From Carbonactinospora thermoautotrophica (GTDB lineage Bacteria > Actinomycetota > Actinomycetes > Streptomycetales > Carbonactinosporaceae): a stretch of DNA of 64,000 nucleotides. Positions within the stretch are counted from its first letter, which is position 1. The number at the start of each line of letters is the position of its first letter. The position numbers and the translations under genes are program-made. The stretch spans positions 558,001 through 622,000 of the forward strand of contig NZ_JYIJ01000018.1 in the NCBI RefSeq assembly GCF_001543895.1, written 5' to 3'. The notes below the pieces were generated by a model, which had not been told where the DNA came from, did not search any database, and saw nothing but the letters and a program-made list of their open reading frames with translations. This document shows positions 25,813-34,527 of this stretch, in pieces.

Positions 25813-27336
25813 ATGACGGCGGTGCGGATCGAACGCGAGATCGAGCGCAAGTACGACGCGGCCGCGGACTTCGCGCTGCCGGACCTGACCGGGCTGCCCG
25901 GCGCGCTGGGCGAGCCGGAGGTCCAGCGGCTCGACGCGACGTACTTCGACACCACTGACCTGCGACTCGCCGCCCGAGGCATCACCCTGCGCCGCCGGAC
26001 CGGGGGCACGGACGCGGGCTGGCACCTGAAGTTCCCCGTCGGCCGCGGTGTCAAGGAGGAGATCCGGCTGCCGCTCGGCCGCGCAGCCAAGACGGTGCCG
26101 AAGGAACTGGCCGGCCTGGTCCGCGCCTACACCCGGGGGCGGGCGCTGCGGCCGATCGCGCGTATCGAGACCACGCGGACGCTGCGCCGGCTGCTGGACG
26201 CGCAGGGCAACCCGCTCGCCGAGATCGCCGACGACGCGGTCACCGGCCAGGCGCTGGACCGGACGGAGCCGGTCGCCTGGCACGAGCTGGAGGTCGAGCT
26301 GACCGCCGGCGAGCCGGGTCTGCTCGACCTGCTGGATGAGCGGGTGCGGGCGGCCGGGGCCAGCCCGGCTGGCAGCGGGTCCAAGCTGTTGCGGCTGCTC
26401 GACCACCGGGTGCCCGCCGCCCCGGCCCCCGACACCGCCGCCCTCGGCCCGAGGTCACCGGCGGGCGCGGTGATCCTCGCGTACCTGCGTTCCCACCGTG
26501 ACGCCCTGCTCGCGGCTGACCCGCTGGTGCGTCGCGACGCGGACGACGCGGTGCACCAGATGCGGGTGGCCACCCGCCGGCTGCGCAGCACGCTGCAGAT
26601 CTTCGGGACGGTCGTCGACAAGGAGGCCACCCGCCCGCTCCGCGCGGAGCTGCGCTGGCTGGCGGGCGAGCTGAGCGGCGCGCGTGACCGGGAGGTGATG
26701 CTGGAGCGGCTACAGCGCCGGGTGGATGAGCTACCGCCCCACCTGGTGCTCGGACCTGTGCGGGAGCGCATCACCCGGCACCTGGAGGAGGGCATGGCCG
26801 AGGCGCGCGCCCGGGCGCTGTCCGCGCTGGACGAAAAGCGGTACCTGGAACTGCTCGACGCCCTGGACGCGCTGATCGACGATCCGCCGCTCACACCCGC
26901 CGCCGCCCGCCCGGCCAGGGTCGTCCTGCCCAGCCTGGTCCGTCGCGCCTGGAAGCGGCTGGACCGCGAGCTGACCGAGGCGGTCGCCAAGACCGTGCCG
27001 GCCGAGCGGGACGCCGCGCTGCACGAGGCCCGCAAGAGCGCCAAGCGTGCCCGGTACGCCGCGGAGGCCGTGGTGAGCGCGTTCGGTCGCCCGGCCCGGG
27101 ATTTCGCCAGGCGCATGACGGCCCTGCAGGAGCTGCTCGGCGACCACCAGGACAGCGTGGTGTGCCGGGACACGCTGCGCGCGATCGGCCTGGAGGCGTA
27201 CGCCGAGGGGGAGAACGCGTTCACCTACGGCCTGCTGATCGGCACCGAGATGGCGGTCGCCCAGCGTGACGAGTATCAGCTCCCGGCGGTCTGGAAGCAG
27301 GCGGCCAAGGGTAGGTACCACCGCTGGCTCGGCTGA
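25813..27336 (+). CDS. CYTH-CHAD domain protein
   Basis: 507 residues. N-terminal CYTH domain (1-200) with EREIERK (ExExK motif), YFDTTDLRLAARGITLRRR and GWHLKFP, a fold that binds triphosphates and divalent metal. C-terminal CHAD domain (about 215-507) with two copies of the His/Arg-rich helix pattern: DAVHQMRVATRRLRSTL and ALHEARKSAKRARYAAEAV. CHAD domains bind polyphosphate, so a role in polyphosphate or triphosphate metabolism is likely. ATG 25813 with GGAGGG upstream fits the start of the CYTH fold; the longer frame from 25357 shadows msrB. Confidence 0.93.
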   Translation: MTAVRIEREIERKYDAAADFALPDLTGLPGALGEPEVQRLDATYFDTTDLRLAARGITLRRRTGGTDAGWHLKFPVGRGVKEEIRLPLGRAAKTVPKELAGLVRAYTRGRALRPIARIETTRTLRRLLDAQGNPLAEIADDAVTGQALDRTEPVAWHELEVELTAGEPGLLDLLDERVRAAGASPAGSGSKLLRLLDHRVPAAPAPDTAALGPRSPAGAVILAYLRSHRDALLAADPLVRRDADDAVHQMRVATRRLRSTLQIFGTVVDKEATRPLRAELRWLAGELSGARDREVMLERLQRRVDELPPHLVLGPVRERITRHLEEGMAEARARALSALDEKRYLELLDALDALIDDPPLTPAAARPARVVLPSLVRRAWKRLDRELTEAVAKTVPAERDAALHEARKSAKRARYAAEAVVSAFGRPARDFARRMTALQELLGDHQDSVVCRDTLRAIGLEAYAEGENAFTYGLLIGTEMAVAQRDEYQLPAVWKQAAKGRYHRWLG

Positions 27337-27367
27337 CAGCGGTCCGGGTTGAACCGGATCCGCGCCG

Positions 27368-27421
27368 GTCACTCCCCTCGCGCCGGTGTGACGGCACCGG
27401 TTCCCGGCGAGGGGCCGTGAC
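27368..27421. terminator. long bidirectional hairpin after CYTH-CHAD
   Basis: CCCCTCGC pairs with GCGAGGGG, extended outward by GTCAC/GTGAC and inward by GCCGG/CCGG pairing, between the CYTH-CHAD gene and the opposing beta-propeller gene. Confidence 0.75.
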
Positions 27422-27539
27422 CCGCGGGTGATGACGGCGAGCTTGTTCCGGGTTCCGTGCTTCGGGACCGAATACGTCGAGCTCGGCCGGCTCAAGGGCA
27501 ACCGGGGTAACCAGAACCACGCCATCCCGTCCGGGATCG

Positions 27540-27619
27540 ATCTCGATGGGTTCCGCAGCGCCTGGTGCATTCTCCGTCGCCTTCGGGGCCGCGCCGCCGG
27601 CCGCGTGACCGGCCGTCAT
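27540..27619 (-). other. possible start of a small downstream ORF, unsupported
   Basis: An ATG at 27619 overlaps the beta-propeller stop as ATGA and opens a frame (MTAGHAAGGAAPK...) that stays open to 27221, antisense to the CYTH-CHAD end. Only its first dozen codons show high GC at third positions; then codon bias is lost. I read it as a decayed or chance frame, not a gene. Confidence 0.3.
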
Positions 27620-28515
27620 CGGAGCAGCACCTGCCGGACCGGCGGCAGCCCGTCCGCGGCCAGGGACCAGGTGGCGCCGCCGTCGCCGGAGAGGTAGACC
27701 TGCCCGTCGGCCGTGCCGAACGCGACCGTGTCGCCGTGCGCGTGGAGGCAACCGGTGTCGATGTTGCCGGTGAACCAGTCGGGCAGCCCGCGGACGCACC
27801 GCTCGAACGGCGTCGCCGAGCCCGGGCGCCAGCGGTAGACGGCCGCCCGCGCGTCCTTGCCCGGCCCGGTGGACGCGCTGACCAGCAGCGTGTCCCCGGC
27901 GAGGGTGACCGCGCGCAGGTACGTGCCGTGCAGCCCGTCGGAGTGGAAGGACCACGTCTCGCCCTGGTCGTGGCTGACCGCGAGAGCGCTCGCGCCGGTG
28001 GCCGCGTACACGGTGCCGGCGGCGGGATCGACGACCACCTGGTGGACGTCGGTGTCGATGTCGATGGTGGGCCGCCAAGACGCCCCGCTGTCCCGGCTGC
28101 GCAGGATCCCGCCCACGTGCACGTTGACGTACCAGGTGCCGTCCTCGTCCTGGGCGAGGGAGCGGGTGTCGGCCGGGCCGCCCCAGGGGGTGTACCAGTC
28201 ACGGCGCTGCTCGATCTCCTCGAAGGAGGTCACCGGCTCGACCGTGTCCCCGACGAGCCGGGCGAGGTGGGCGCCGGCCGTCCCGACCAGGAGCCCGGCG
28301 GCGGTCGGCAGCAGGCAGGTGGGCTGGTCGACGCCGGCCACGGGCGCCCAGTCCCGGCCCGGGACCCGGCGCCAGACCGCGCCGTCCACGGCGGCCCACC
28401 AGGTGGCGCCGTCGGCGGCGACGGCGGCGACGGCGGCGTCCGCCAGCTCGGGGCGGGGGCCGTCCCGCGTGATCCGGAACAGCCCGCCTTCGGTCGCGGC
28501 CGTGAGTTCGGTCAT
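27616..28515 (-). CDS. BNR/YVTN-type beta-propeller protein
   Basis: 299 residues, no signal peptide. Repeated Asp-box-like motifs (SRDSGASWRP, SHDQGETWSF, SGDGGATWSL) mark blades of a sialidase/YCF48-like propeller. The family is often annotated as exo-alpha-sialidase or WD40-like, but catalytic residues of sialidases are not evident, so a binding or unknown role is more likely. It lies in the same direction as the Usp-like gene, with 49 bases between, and could share its transcript. Confidence 0.8.
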   Translation of the reverse strand: MTELTAATEGGLFRITRDGPRPELADAAVAAVAADGATWWAAVDGAVWRRVPGRDWAPVAGVDQPTCLLPTAAGLLVGTAGAHLARLVGDTVEPVTSFEEIEQRRDWYTPWGGPADTRSLAQDEDGTWYVNVHVGGILRSRDSGASWRPTIDIDTDVHQVVVDPAAGTVYAATGASALAVSHDQGETWSFHSDGLHGTYLRAVTLAGDTLLVSASTGPGKDARAAVYRWRPGSATPFERCVRGLPDWFTGNIDTGCLHAHGDTVAFGTADGQVYLSGDGGATWSLAADGLPPVRQVLLR

Positions 28516-28564
28516 CGTCGTGCTCCCTGAAGCAACGCGGCTAGAGCCGGCTGAAGCGGTGCGG

Positions 28565-29050
28565 CTAGGGGTGGGCGGGGACGTGCGCGAACAGGCGCAG
28601 CACCGGGGTGTCGCCCAGCACCTTGCGGGCGCGCGACGCCCAGTCGCGGTGGAAGAATTCCTCGACCAGGTGCGGTTTGGTCAGCACGATCACCTCGTCG
28701 GCCGCGTGCTGCTGGACGACCGTCCGCAGGGCCTCCAGCGGGTTCTTCGGGGTGACCTGCCCGGTGGCCGCCACGCCCGCGTCGCGCAGCGCGGCCAAGC
28801 TCTGCTCGAGGATCGCCCGCGCCTTCTCGGCCGCCTCACGGACCGACGGCTCGGGCTCGGCGGCCTCCTGGCCGGCCTCGCGCAGGTGACCGAGCGCGAG
28901 GTCGTCGAACACCTCGAGCAGCTTGGGGTGCGAGGTCTCCGCGGCGACCAGCACCACGAACCGCTGCTCCTCGCCCGCGTGCAGGCTGGTCACCTGGGCG
29001 ACGTCCAGATCGCTGAGCGGTTGCTCGATCAGCAGCGTGATCGTGTACAC
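28565..29050 (-). CDS. universal stress protein-like protein
   Basis: 161 residues, soluble. The pattern of short beta-strands and acidic helices, with the late strand DEVIVLTKPHLVEEFFHRDWASRARKV and LGDTPVLRLFAH, fits the Usp/HUP alpha-beta fold. The ATP-binding G-2xG-9xG(S/T) motif is not clear, so it is a Usp-like protein that may not bind ATP. Neighbours: the propeller gene downstream and the DNA ligase homologue upstream, same strand. Family call tentative. Confidence 0.6.
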   Translation of the reverse strand: MYTITLLIEQPLSDLDVAQVTSLHAGEEQRFVVLVAAETSHPKLLEVFDDLALGHLREAGQEAAEPEPSVREAAEKARAILEQSLAALRDAGVAATGQVTPKNPLEALRTVVQQHAADEVIVLTKPHLVEEFFHRDWASRARKVLGDTPVLRLFAHVPAHP

Positions 29051-29129
29051 GTGGCTCGCCTCCTCGGCGTGGTCGCGGCCTCGCCAGGGGCATTCCCGCC
29101 GGGCCGGTCGGCCACACCCGCGAGCGCGA

Positions 29130-30197
29130 TCACGACCCGTCCACCCGGCCCGTGACCAGCAGCTCCGCGATGTCGAAGCGAACCGGCCGGGCCAGCTGGG
29201 CGTACGTGCAGGAGCGGGCGTCCCGGTCCGGGCGCAGGCGCCGGAACCGCGCGGCCTGCCGGAACCGCCGGCCCTCCAGGCGGTCGTACGCCACCTCGCA
29301 CACCAGCTCGGGCCGGACCGGCGTCCAGGGCAGGTCCCGCTCCGGGCCCGGGAGCGCGTCCGGGGGGTCCTCCCCGGCGTGCCGCTCCGGGTTCTCCCAG
29401 CCGGCCCAGGGATGTTCCTCGCCGTCGTGCAGCCGGTACCCGGACAGCTCCTCCACCAGCTCGCGTCGGCGGATCATGGAGAACCCGTCGGCCACGCCCA
29501 CGTGCCACAGCCGGCCGTCCTCGGCGAACAGGCCGAGCAGCAGCGAGCCGACCACCTGCCGATGCCAGCGGTACCCGGCGATCACGCAGTCGGCCGTGCG
29601 CTCGTGCCTGACCTCGTACAAGACACGCTCGTCCGGCCGGTAGGGGACGTCGCGCGGCTTGGCGACCACCCCGTCCTCGAACACCTCCAGCCAGCGCCGG
29701 GCCGTCCCGTAGTCGGTGGTCGCCGGCGCCACGTACACCGGATCGCCCGCGCGGCCGAGCGCCTCGACCAGCCGGCGGCGCCGCTCCCCGAACGGGACCT
29801 CCAGCAACCCCTCCTCGCCGAGGGCGAGCAGGTCGAACGCGATGAACCAGGCCGGGGTCTGCGCGGCGAGCCTGCGGATCCTGCTCGCCGCCGGGTGGAT
29901 CCGGTTGGCCAGCGCCCCGAAGTCGAGCCGGGCGCCGGACCGGACGACGATCACCCCATCCACCACGCAGCGCTCCGGGAGCGCCTCCCGCGCCGCCTGG
30001 ACCACCTCGGGGAAGTACCTGGTGAGCGACCGCCGGCTGCCCAGCTCCACCTCGTCCCTGTCCCGGAACACCAGGCAGCGCAGGCCGTCCCACCTGGGCT
30101 CGTAGACGAGCCCCGCGGGATGGCTGTCCGGCGGCGGCAGGCTGGGCACCGGCCTGGCCCGCATCGGCCGGACCGGCGGCATCACAGGCAGTCGCAT
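29130..30197 (-). CDS. ATP-dependent DNA ligase homologue (LigC-like) lacking the catalytic lysine
   Basis: 355 residues. Adenylation domain and OB-fold of ATP-dependent ligases. The starting PVMPPVRPM and the segment FIAFDLLALGEEGL (motif III), DGVVAKP (motif IV) and RTADCVIAGYRWH (motif V region) are clear. Motif I, normally KxDG with the AMP-accepting Lys, reads EPRWDG: the codon is AGG (Arg). The SR-N-x-K-P segment after motif I is also altered (GSRRSL). Such a protein should not self-adenylate. It may be a pseudo-enzyme or decaying. ATG 30197 begins the family's MRLPVMPP start; GGGGAAGAG precedes it. Confidence 0.85.
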   Translation of the reverse strand: MRLPVMPPVRPMRARPVPSLPPPDSHPAGLVYEPRWDGLRCLVFRDRDEVELGSRRSLTRYFPEVVQAAREALPERCVVDGVIVVRSGARLDFGALANRIHPAASRIRRLAAQTPAWFIAFDLLALGEEGLLEVPFGERRRRLVEALGRAGDPVYVAPATTDYGTARRWLEVFEDGVVAKPRDVPYRPDERVLYEVRHERTADCVIAGYRWHRQVVGSLLLGLFAEDGRLWHVGVADGFSMIRRRELVEELSGYRLHDGEEHPWAGWENPERHAGEDPPDALPGPERDLPWTPVRPELVCEVAYDRLEGRRFRQAARFRRLRPDRDARSCTYAQLARPVRFDIAELLVTGRVDGS

Positions 30198-30496
30198 GCT
30201 CTTCCCCGTCGGTCGACGCCGGGACACCGTGACCGGGACACCATGGCGCGCTGGACGATCAGGCGTCGCCCGCTGCCCCGCGGTCCGTCCCCTCCCCCGC
30301 CACCGTAACCGCCGCGGCGCGGGCAGGGCTGGCGACACGGCGGGCCGCCGGACACTCGCAGCCGTGGTCCGGGCCGGGTGGACGGCACCGGCGAGGCGCT
30401 GATCGAAAACGTCGGTCGCAGACCTCTTGCCTTCAGGCATGGGGTCAGGCCGTCCCGAAGTGACGATCCGCATTAGATAGCTCCGTAGATAGCTCC
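30198..30496. other. ligase upstream region and left end of the IS element
   Basis: 299 bases. Contains the probable promoter of the ligase homologue and, from about 30420, the left flank of the IS200/IS605 element, including a TGCCT-TC-AGGCA mini-hairpin near 30428. No gene. Confidence 0.5.
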
Positions 30497-30497
30497 G
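30474..30497. repeat. 12-bp perfect tandem repeat (tagatagctccg x2)
   Basis: Two adjacent copies just before tnpA (30474-30485, 30486-30497). AT-rich for this genome; may form part of the tnpA promoter or the left-end hairpin structure. Confidence 0.7.
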
Positions 30498-30913
30498 TGC
30501 TGTATGCCTTTGGTGTGGCGGTTACCCTGCGCTCGAACAGGGACGTCGTCTTCCAGTGCGCCTACCACGTGGTGTGGTGCCCGAAGTACCGGCGTCCGGT
30601 CCTCGACGGCCGAATCGAGGACCGGCTGAAGGAGATCATTTCCGAGGTCGTCGCGGAGAAGGGCGCGTGGCTGGCGGCCCTGGAGGTCATGCTCGACCAG
30701 GTGCACCTACGCGTCGAGGTGGATCCGCAGTTCGGTGTTCACCGCCTGGTCAAGGCGATCAAGGGCCGCTCGTCGCGGGTGTTGCGCGCGGAGTTCCCGC
30801 ACCTGAAGTCCCGGCTGCCCACGCTGTGGACGAACTCCTACTTCGTGGCCACCACGGGTGGGGCTCCCTGGGCCGCGATCAAGCGGTACGTCGAGCAGCA
30901 GAAGGGTCGGTAG
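30497..30913 (+). CDS. tnpA: IS200/IS605 TnpA transposase, HUH motif mutated
   Basis: 138 residues (start at GTG 30497; GTG 30515 is possible). Y1 single-strand transposase: VVFQCAYHVVWCPKYRRPVL, DPQFGVHRLVKAIKGRSSRVL, LPTLWTNSYFVATTGG and the C-terminal IKRYVEQQ with the catalytic Tyr. The metal-binding HUH motif should read DHVHL; here it is DQVHL, a His-to-Gln change (CAG). That change should block metal binding and strand cleavage. Confidence 0.9.
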   Translation: MLYAFGVAVTLRSNRDVVFQCAYHVVWCPKYRRPVLDGRIEDRLKEIISEVVAEKGAWLAALEVMLDQVHLRVEVDPQFGVHRLVKAIKGRSSRVLRAEFPHLKSRLPTLWTNSYFVATTGGAPWAAIKRYVEQQKGR

Positions 30914-30916
30914 ACG

Positions 30917-32097
30917 CTGACCGGCCGCCGCTACCTGCTGGCGTTCACGTCGGAGCAGGAGCAGTTCGCCGAGACGATCGGCGAGATCTGCCGCGTGGTG
31001 TGGAACACCGGCCTGGAGCAGCGGCGCGCCTACCGCCGCCGGGGCGCGGTCATCGGCTACGTGGAGCAGGCCCGCCAGCTCGCTGAGGCCAAGAAGGACT
31101 TCCCCTGGCTGGCCGAGGCGCCGTCGCACACCCTTCAGCAGACGTTGCGGGACCTGAAACGGGCGTGCAAGACGCACGGCGCGTTCCAGGTGCGTTGGCG
31201 GTCGAAGAAGCGCGGCAAGGTCAGCCCGACCCCAACCACCTCCAGGTCAAGCGGCTGAACCGGCGCTGGGGCGCGGTGAAGCTGCCGAAGTTCGGTTGGG
31301 TCCGCTTCCGCTGGACCCGCCCCCTCGGCGGCACGGTCCGTAACGCGACCGTGCTGCGCGACGGTGGCCGCTGGTACATCGCGTTCTGTGTCGAGGACGG
31401 CCTGCCCGAAGCGGCCCCCAACGGTCAGCCGCCGGTGGGGGTGGATCGGGGCGTGGTCAACGCCGTCACCTGTTCGGACGGGTGGGCCAAAGATCGGGAG
31501 TTGGTCACCCCCGGGGAGGCCAAGCGGCTGCGTCGGTTGCAGCAACAACTCGCCCGGCAGAAGAAGGGCTCCAAGCGGCGTGCGGTCACCAAGGCCAAGC
31601 TCGCCAGGTTGAACGCGCGGATCCGCAACCGGCGCAACGACCTCTGCGTCTGGGTAGCCAACCGGCTCACCCGTCGTCACGGTCTGGTCGTCGTCGAAGA
31701 CCTCAACATCAAGGACATGACGGCCTTCGCCAAGGGCACCATCGAAGCGCCCGGCCGTCAGGTCCGCCAAAAAGCCGGGCTGAACCGGGCGATTCTGAAC
31801 AAGGGCTGGAGCCGGCTCGTCCTGGCCTTGGAACATGCCGGGCGTTATCACGGCTGTTCGGTCGTCATGGTCAACCCGGCGTACACGTCGCAGACCTGCT
31901 CTGCCTGCGGGCATTGCGCCTCGGAGAACCGCGAGAGCCAAGCGGTGTTCCGGTGCGTGGCCTGCGGGCAGCTGGACCACGCGGACGTGAACGCCGCGAA
32001 GAACATCCTCGCCGCCGGGCTGGCGGTGACCGGGCGTGGAGACCTCGCCGGTAGGCGGTCTGTGAAGCGCCAACCACCCGTGACCGAGGTCGGGTGA
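30917..32097 (+). pseudogene. tnpB: TnpB RNA-guided nuclease, frameshifted
   Basis: Starts right after tnpA; the expected MTGRRY start codon is CTG, so even initiation is doubtful. The N-terminal frame (30917-31258) reads NTGLEQRRAYRRRGA and SHTLQQTLRDLKRACKTHGAF, then continues after a frameshift near 31215-31230 in the frame ending at 32097. A few codons typical of the family seem lost at the junction. Catalytic RuvC residues remain: GVDRGVVNAV (D), VVVEDLNIKDM (E) and DHADVNAAKNIL (D). The zinc-finger Cys pairs CSACGH and CVACG are also kept. A downstream GTG at 30995 or an internal start would not restore the whole nuclease. Confidence 0.88.
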
Positions 32098-32216
32098 ACC
32101 CGCCTCAGCCACGGGAATCCCCCGGCTTCAACCGTGAGGAGGAAGCCAACCAGCGCGTACCCGGTCGCCCGGGGCGGGTAGACCCGTCCAGGACGGAACC
32201 GTGGAAGGGAGTCGTC

Positions 32217-32543
32217 ATGGCCACCCCGTACAGCATGGGTGAGTGGTACGTGAAGGAGGGCCGGGAGGAGGAGTTCGTCGAGCTCTGGCAGCGGTTCGCG
32301 GACTGGACGGTCCAGCGGGTGCACGGCTCCACCTGGGTGAGGCTGCTGCGGGACCTGGAGGACCCCCGGCGCTTCATCAGCTTCGGGCCGTGGGCGGACC
32401 AGGAGGCGATCGACGCGTGGCAGGAGATGCCGGAGGCACGGGAATATCTGGCCGCGCTGCGGGAGCTGGTCGAGGGGTTCGAACCGCGCACCCTGGAACT
32501 GGCCGGGCAGGCCGGGCCCGATCAGCCGGACGCCGACACGTAG
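32217..32543 (+). CDS. antibiotic biosynthesis monooxygenase (ABM) domain protein
   Basis: 108 residues. Ferredoxin-like dimeric alpha-beta barrel: GEWYVKEGREEEFVELWQRFADW, then RFISFGPWADQEAIDAW and a C-terminal acidic tail. The ABM family includes small oxygenases and haem-degrading proteins, but many are stress proteins of unknown substrate. ATG 32217 with GGAAGGGAG upstream. It begins 120 bases after the tnpB stop, so the IS element inserted close in front of it and may affect its promoter. Confidence 0.85.
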   Translation: MATPYSMGEWYVKEGREEEFVELWQRFADWTVQRVHGSTWVRLLRDLEDPRRFISFGPWADQEAIDAWQEMPEAREYLAALRELVEGFEPRTLELAGQAGPDQPDADT

Positions 32544-32581
32544 CGGCCGGAAACCCGCGCGCCGTCCGCTCCAGCCGGCGG

Positions 32582-33307
32582 TCAGGCGGGTGCCCGCACG
32601 TACCGAGCGAACAGGAAGCCGTCCTCCTCCAGCAGTTGCGCCAGCTCCATCCGCTGGGCCGGCTGGAGCGCCACGCCGTTGAGGATGCGGGGCGCGCTGC
32701 CGGCGATGAGCAGCGGGCTCAGCGTGAGGCACAGCTCGTCCAGCCGGCCCACCGCGGCGACCTCGGCCAGCAGGCGGGGACCGCCCTCGCACAGCAGCCG
32801 CCGGTGCCCGCGCTCGACCAGCGCGTCCACCGCGTACCCGACGTCGACCAGGTCCTCGCCCGCGACGATCACGTCGGCCACCTCGCGGACGGCGGCCAGC
32901 CTGGCGGCGGGAGCGCGGCGCGCGGTGACGACGATCGTGCGGGGCTCGGCCTCGCGGTACGCCGGGTCGTCGAGGTCCAGGTCGAGGCTGCGGGACACGA
33001 TGGCCAGCGGCGGCGCGGACGGCCTCCCCGCCCGCAGCGGCTGGAACTCCGGGCGGATCTCCGGCGGCCGGTACCCTTCCACGCGCACCGTCGAGGCGCC
33101 GACGAGGATCACGTCGGCCAACGCCCGGGTCAGCGCGAAAACCCGCTTGTCGGCCCGGCCGGACAGCCCTCCGGACCGGCCCTCCAGGACGGCCGCGCCG
33201 TCCGCGCTGGACACCATCTGGGCGCGGAGCCATGGCCGGCCCTCCGGGTAGGCGTAGGCGGCCGGCAGGTCGACGGTCTCGGCGTACGTGGGCAGCAGGC
33301 GTCGCAT
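32582..33307 (-). CDS. RibD C-terminal/dihydrofolate reductase-like pyrimidine reductase
   Basis: 241 residues. RibD-C fold: AQMVSSADGAAVLEGRSGGLSG, VILVGASTVRVEGYRPPE, LLCEGGPRLLAEV and the late LTLSPLLIAGSAPRIL. Such enzymes reduce a pyrimidine intermediate of riboflavin synthesis or a related substrate with NADPH. No deaminase half is fused and no rib genes are nearby, so it may act outside the main riboflavin route. Confidence 0.88.
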   Translation of the reverse strand: MRRLLPTYAETVDLPAAYAYPEGRPWLRAQMVSSADGAAVLEGRSGGLSGRADKRVFALTRALADVILVGASTVRVEGYRPPEIRPEFQPLRAGRPSAPPLAIVSRSLDLDLDDPAYREAEPRTIVVTARRAPAARLAAVREVADVIVAGEDLVDVGYAVDALVERGHRRLLCEGGPRLLAEVAAVGRLDELCLTLSPLLIAGSAPRILNGVALQPAQRMELAQLLEEDGFLFARYVRAPA

Positions 33308-33421
33308 GACGATCAGTCAAGCACCTGGCGACGCCACGTGGTTTCGCAGGGGCCGTGCGTCGCCGTCGCCCCACGGCCCCAGGAGGACCCGGCGGCAGAA
33401 GGCCGGCTACCCTGGAGACCC

Positions 33422-34468
33422 GTGTCGAGCCCGTCGTCCCGCCCGCCCGCGCTGTGCGAGCGCCATCCGGCCGTCCCGCCGGAGCGGCTGATCGCCGAGA
33501 TGGTGCCGCCGCCGCGGTTCGACGCGGTCCGCTTCGACACCTACATCCCTGACCCGGCGCAGCCCAGCCAGGCCGAGGCGGTCAAGACCCTGCAGGAGTT
33601 CTCCGCCCGGATCGGCGCGGGGGAAGGCAAGGCACGCCGCCGGTTCTGGCGGAAGGCCCCGCGGGCCGCCGGCCGCGACGGCGTGTACCTGGACGGCGGC
33701 TTCGGTGTCGGCAAAACCCACCTGCTCGCGTCGCTGTGGCACGCCGCGCCCGCACCGAAGGCGTTCGGCACGTTCGTCGAGCTGACCAACCTGGTCGGCG
33801 CGCTCGGCTTCCAGCAGACCGTGCGGGCGCTGTCCGGGCACAAGCTGCTGTGCATCGACGAGTTCGAGCTGGACGACCCGGGCGACACGGTGCTCGTCTC
33901 CACGCTGCTCGGCCGTCTGGTCGAGGCCGGCGTGAAGCTCGCCGCCACCTCCAACACGCTCCCGGACAAGCTGGGCGAGGGCCGGTTCGCCGCCCAGGAC
34001 TTCCTGCGCGAGATCCAGGCGCTGGCCGCCCACTTCGACGTGATCCGCATCGACGGCGAGGACTACCGGCACCGCGGTCTGCCCGAGCCACCCGAGCCGT
34101 ACCCCACACCGGTCGTCGAGGAGGCCGCCGCGCGCACCCCCGGCGCCACGCTCGACCATTTCCCGGCGCTGCTCGACCACCTGGCCCGGCTGCACCCCAG
34201 CCGGTACGGGGCGCTGCTCGACGGGGTCGAGGCCGTGTTCCTCACCGACGTGACCACCGTCGAGGACCAGAGCACGGCGCTGCGCCTGGTCGTCCTCGCC
34301 GACCGGCTGTACGACCGGGACATCCCGGTGGTCGCGTCCGGGGTCTCCTTCGACCGGCTGTTCACCCCGGAGATGCTGCGCGGTGGGTACCGCAAGAAGT
34401 ACTTCCGGGCCATCTCCCGCCTGACCTCGCTGGCCCGGGAGGGCACCCGGTTCGGCCTGCCCGCCTGA
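33422..34468 (+). CDS. zapE: ZapE/AFG1-like AAA ATPase
   Basis: 348 residues. AFG1-type P-loop ATPase: Walker A DGGFGVGKTHLLASLW, Walker B LLCIDEFELDD, TSNTLPDKLGEGRF and the C-terminal VVASGVSFDRLFTPEMLRGGYRKKYFRAISRL. In Escherichia coli ZapE acts on the division ring; its mitochondrial relative AFG1 assists protein quality control. The actinobacterial role is unclear. GTG 33422 chosen because the longer frame from 32243 shadows the ABM gene; TGGAGA precedes it. Convergent with serB. Confidence 0.93.
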   Translation: MSSPSSRPPALCERHPAVPPERLIAEMVPPPRFDAVRFDTYIPDPAQPSQAEAVKTLQEFSARIGAGEGKARRRFWRKAPRAAGRDGVYLDGGFGVGKTHLLASLWHAAPAPKAFGTFVELTNLVGALGFQQTVRALSGHKLLCIDEFELDDPGDTVLVSTLLGRLVEAGVKLAATSNTLPDKLGEGRFAAQDFLREIQALAAHFDVIRIDGEDYRHRGLPEPPEPYPTPVVEEAAARTPGATLDHFPALLDHLARLHPSRYGALLDGVEAVFLTDVTTVEDQSTALRLVVLADRLYDRDIPVVASGVSFDRLFTPEMLRGGYRKKYFRAISRLTSLAREGTRFGLPA

Positions 34469-34527
34469 CCAGGGCGCGGCCCGGCGCGGTCGCCGTGGAC
34501 AACCCGCCGGCAGGGCGGGCAAGCTGC

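Larger units (their letters stand above)
30420..32150 (+). mobile_element. IS200/IS605-family element, probably inactive
   Basis: Carries tnpA (HUH-type Y1 transposase) followed by tnpB in the same direction, the usual IS605 layout. Ends are approximate: the left end around 30420-30430 has a small hairpin, and the right end around 32095-32150 has the GAATCCCCCGGCTTCA segment typical of such right ends. The transposase has lost the first His of its HUH motif and tnpB is frameshifted, so the element should be dead on its own. Confidence 0.85.

Noticed and set aside
27221-27619. Frame coupled by ATGA to the beta-propeller gene.
   Set aside because: Runs antisense into CYTH-CHAD and across a terminator hairpin, and loses codon bias after a dozen codons.
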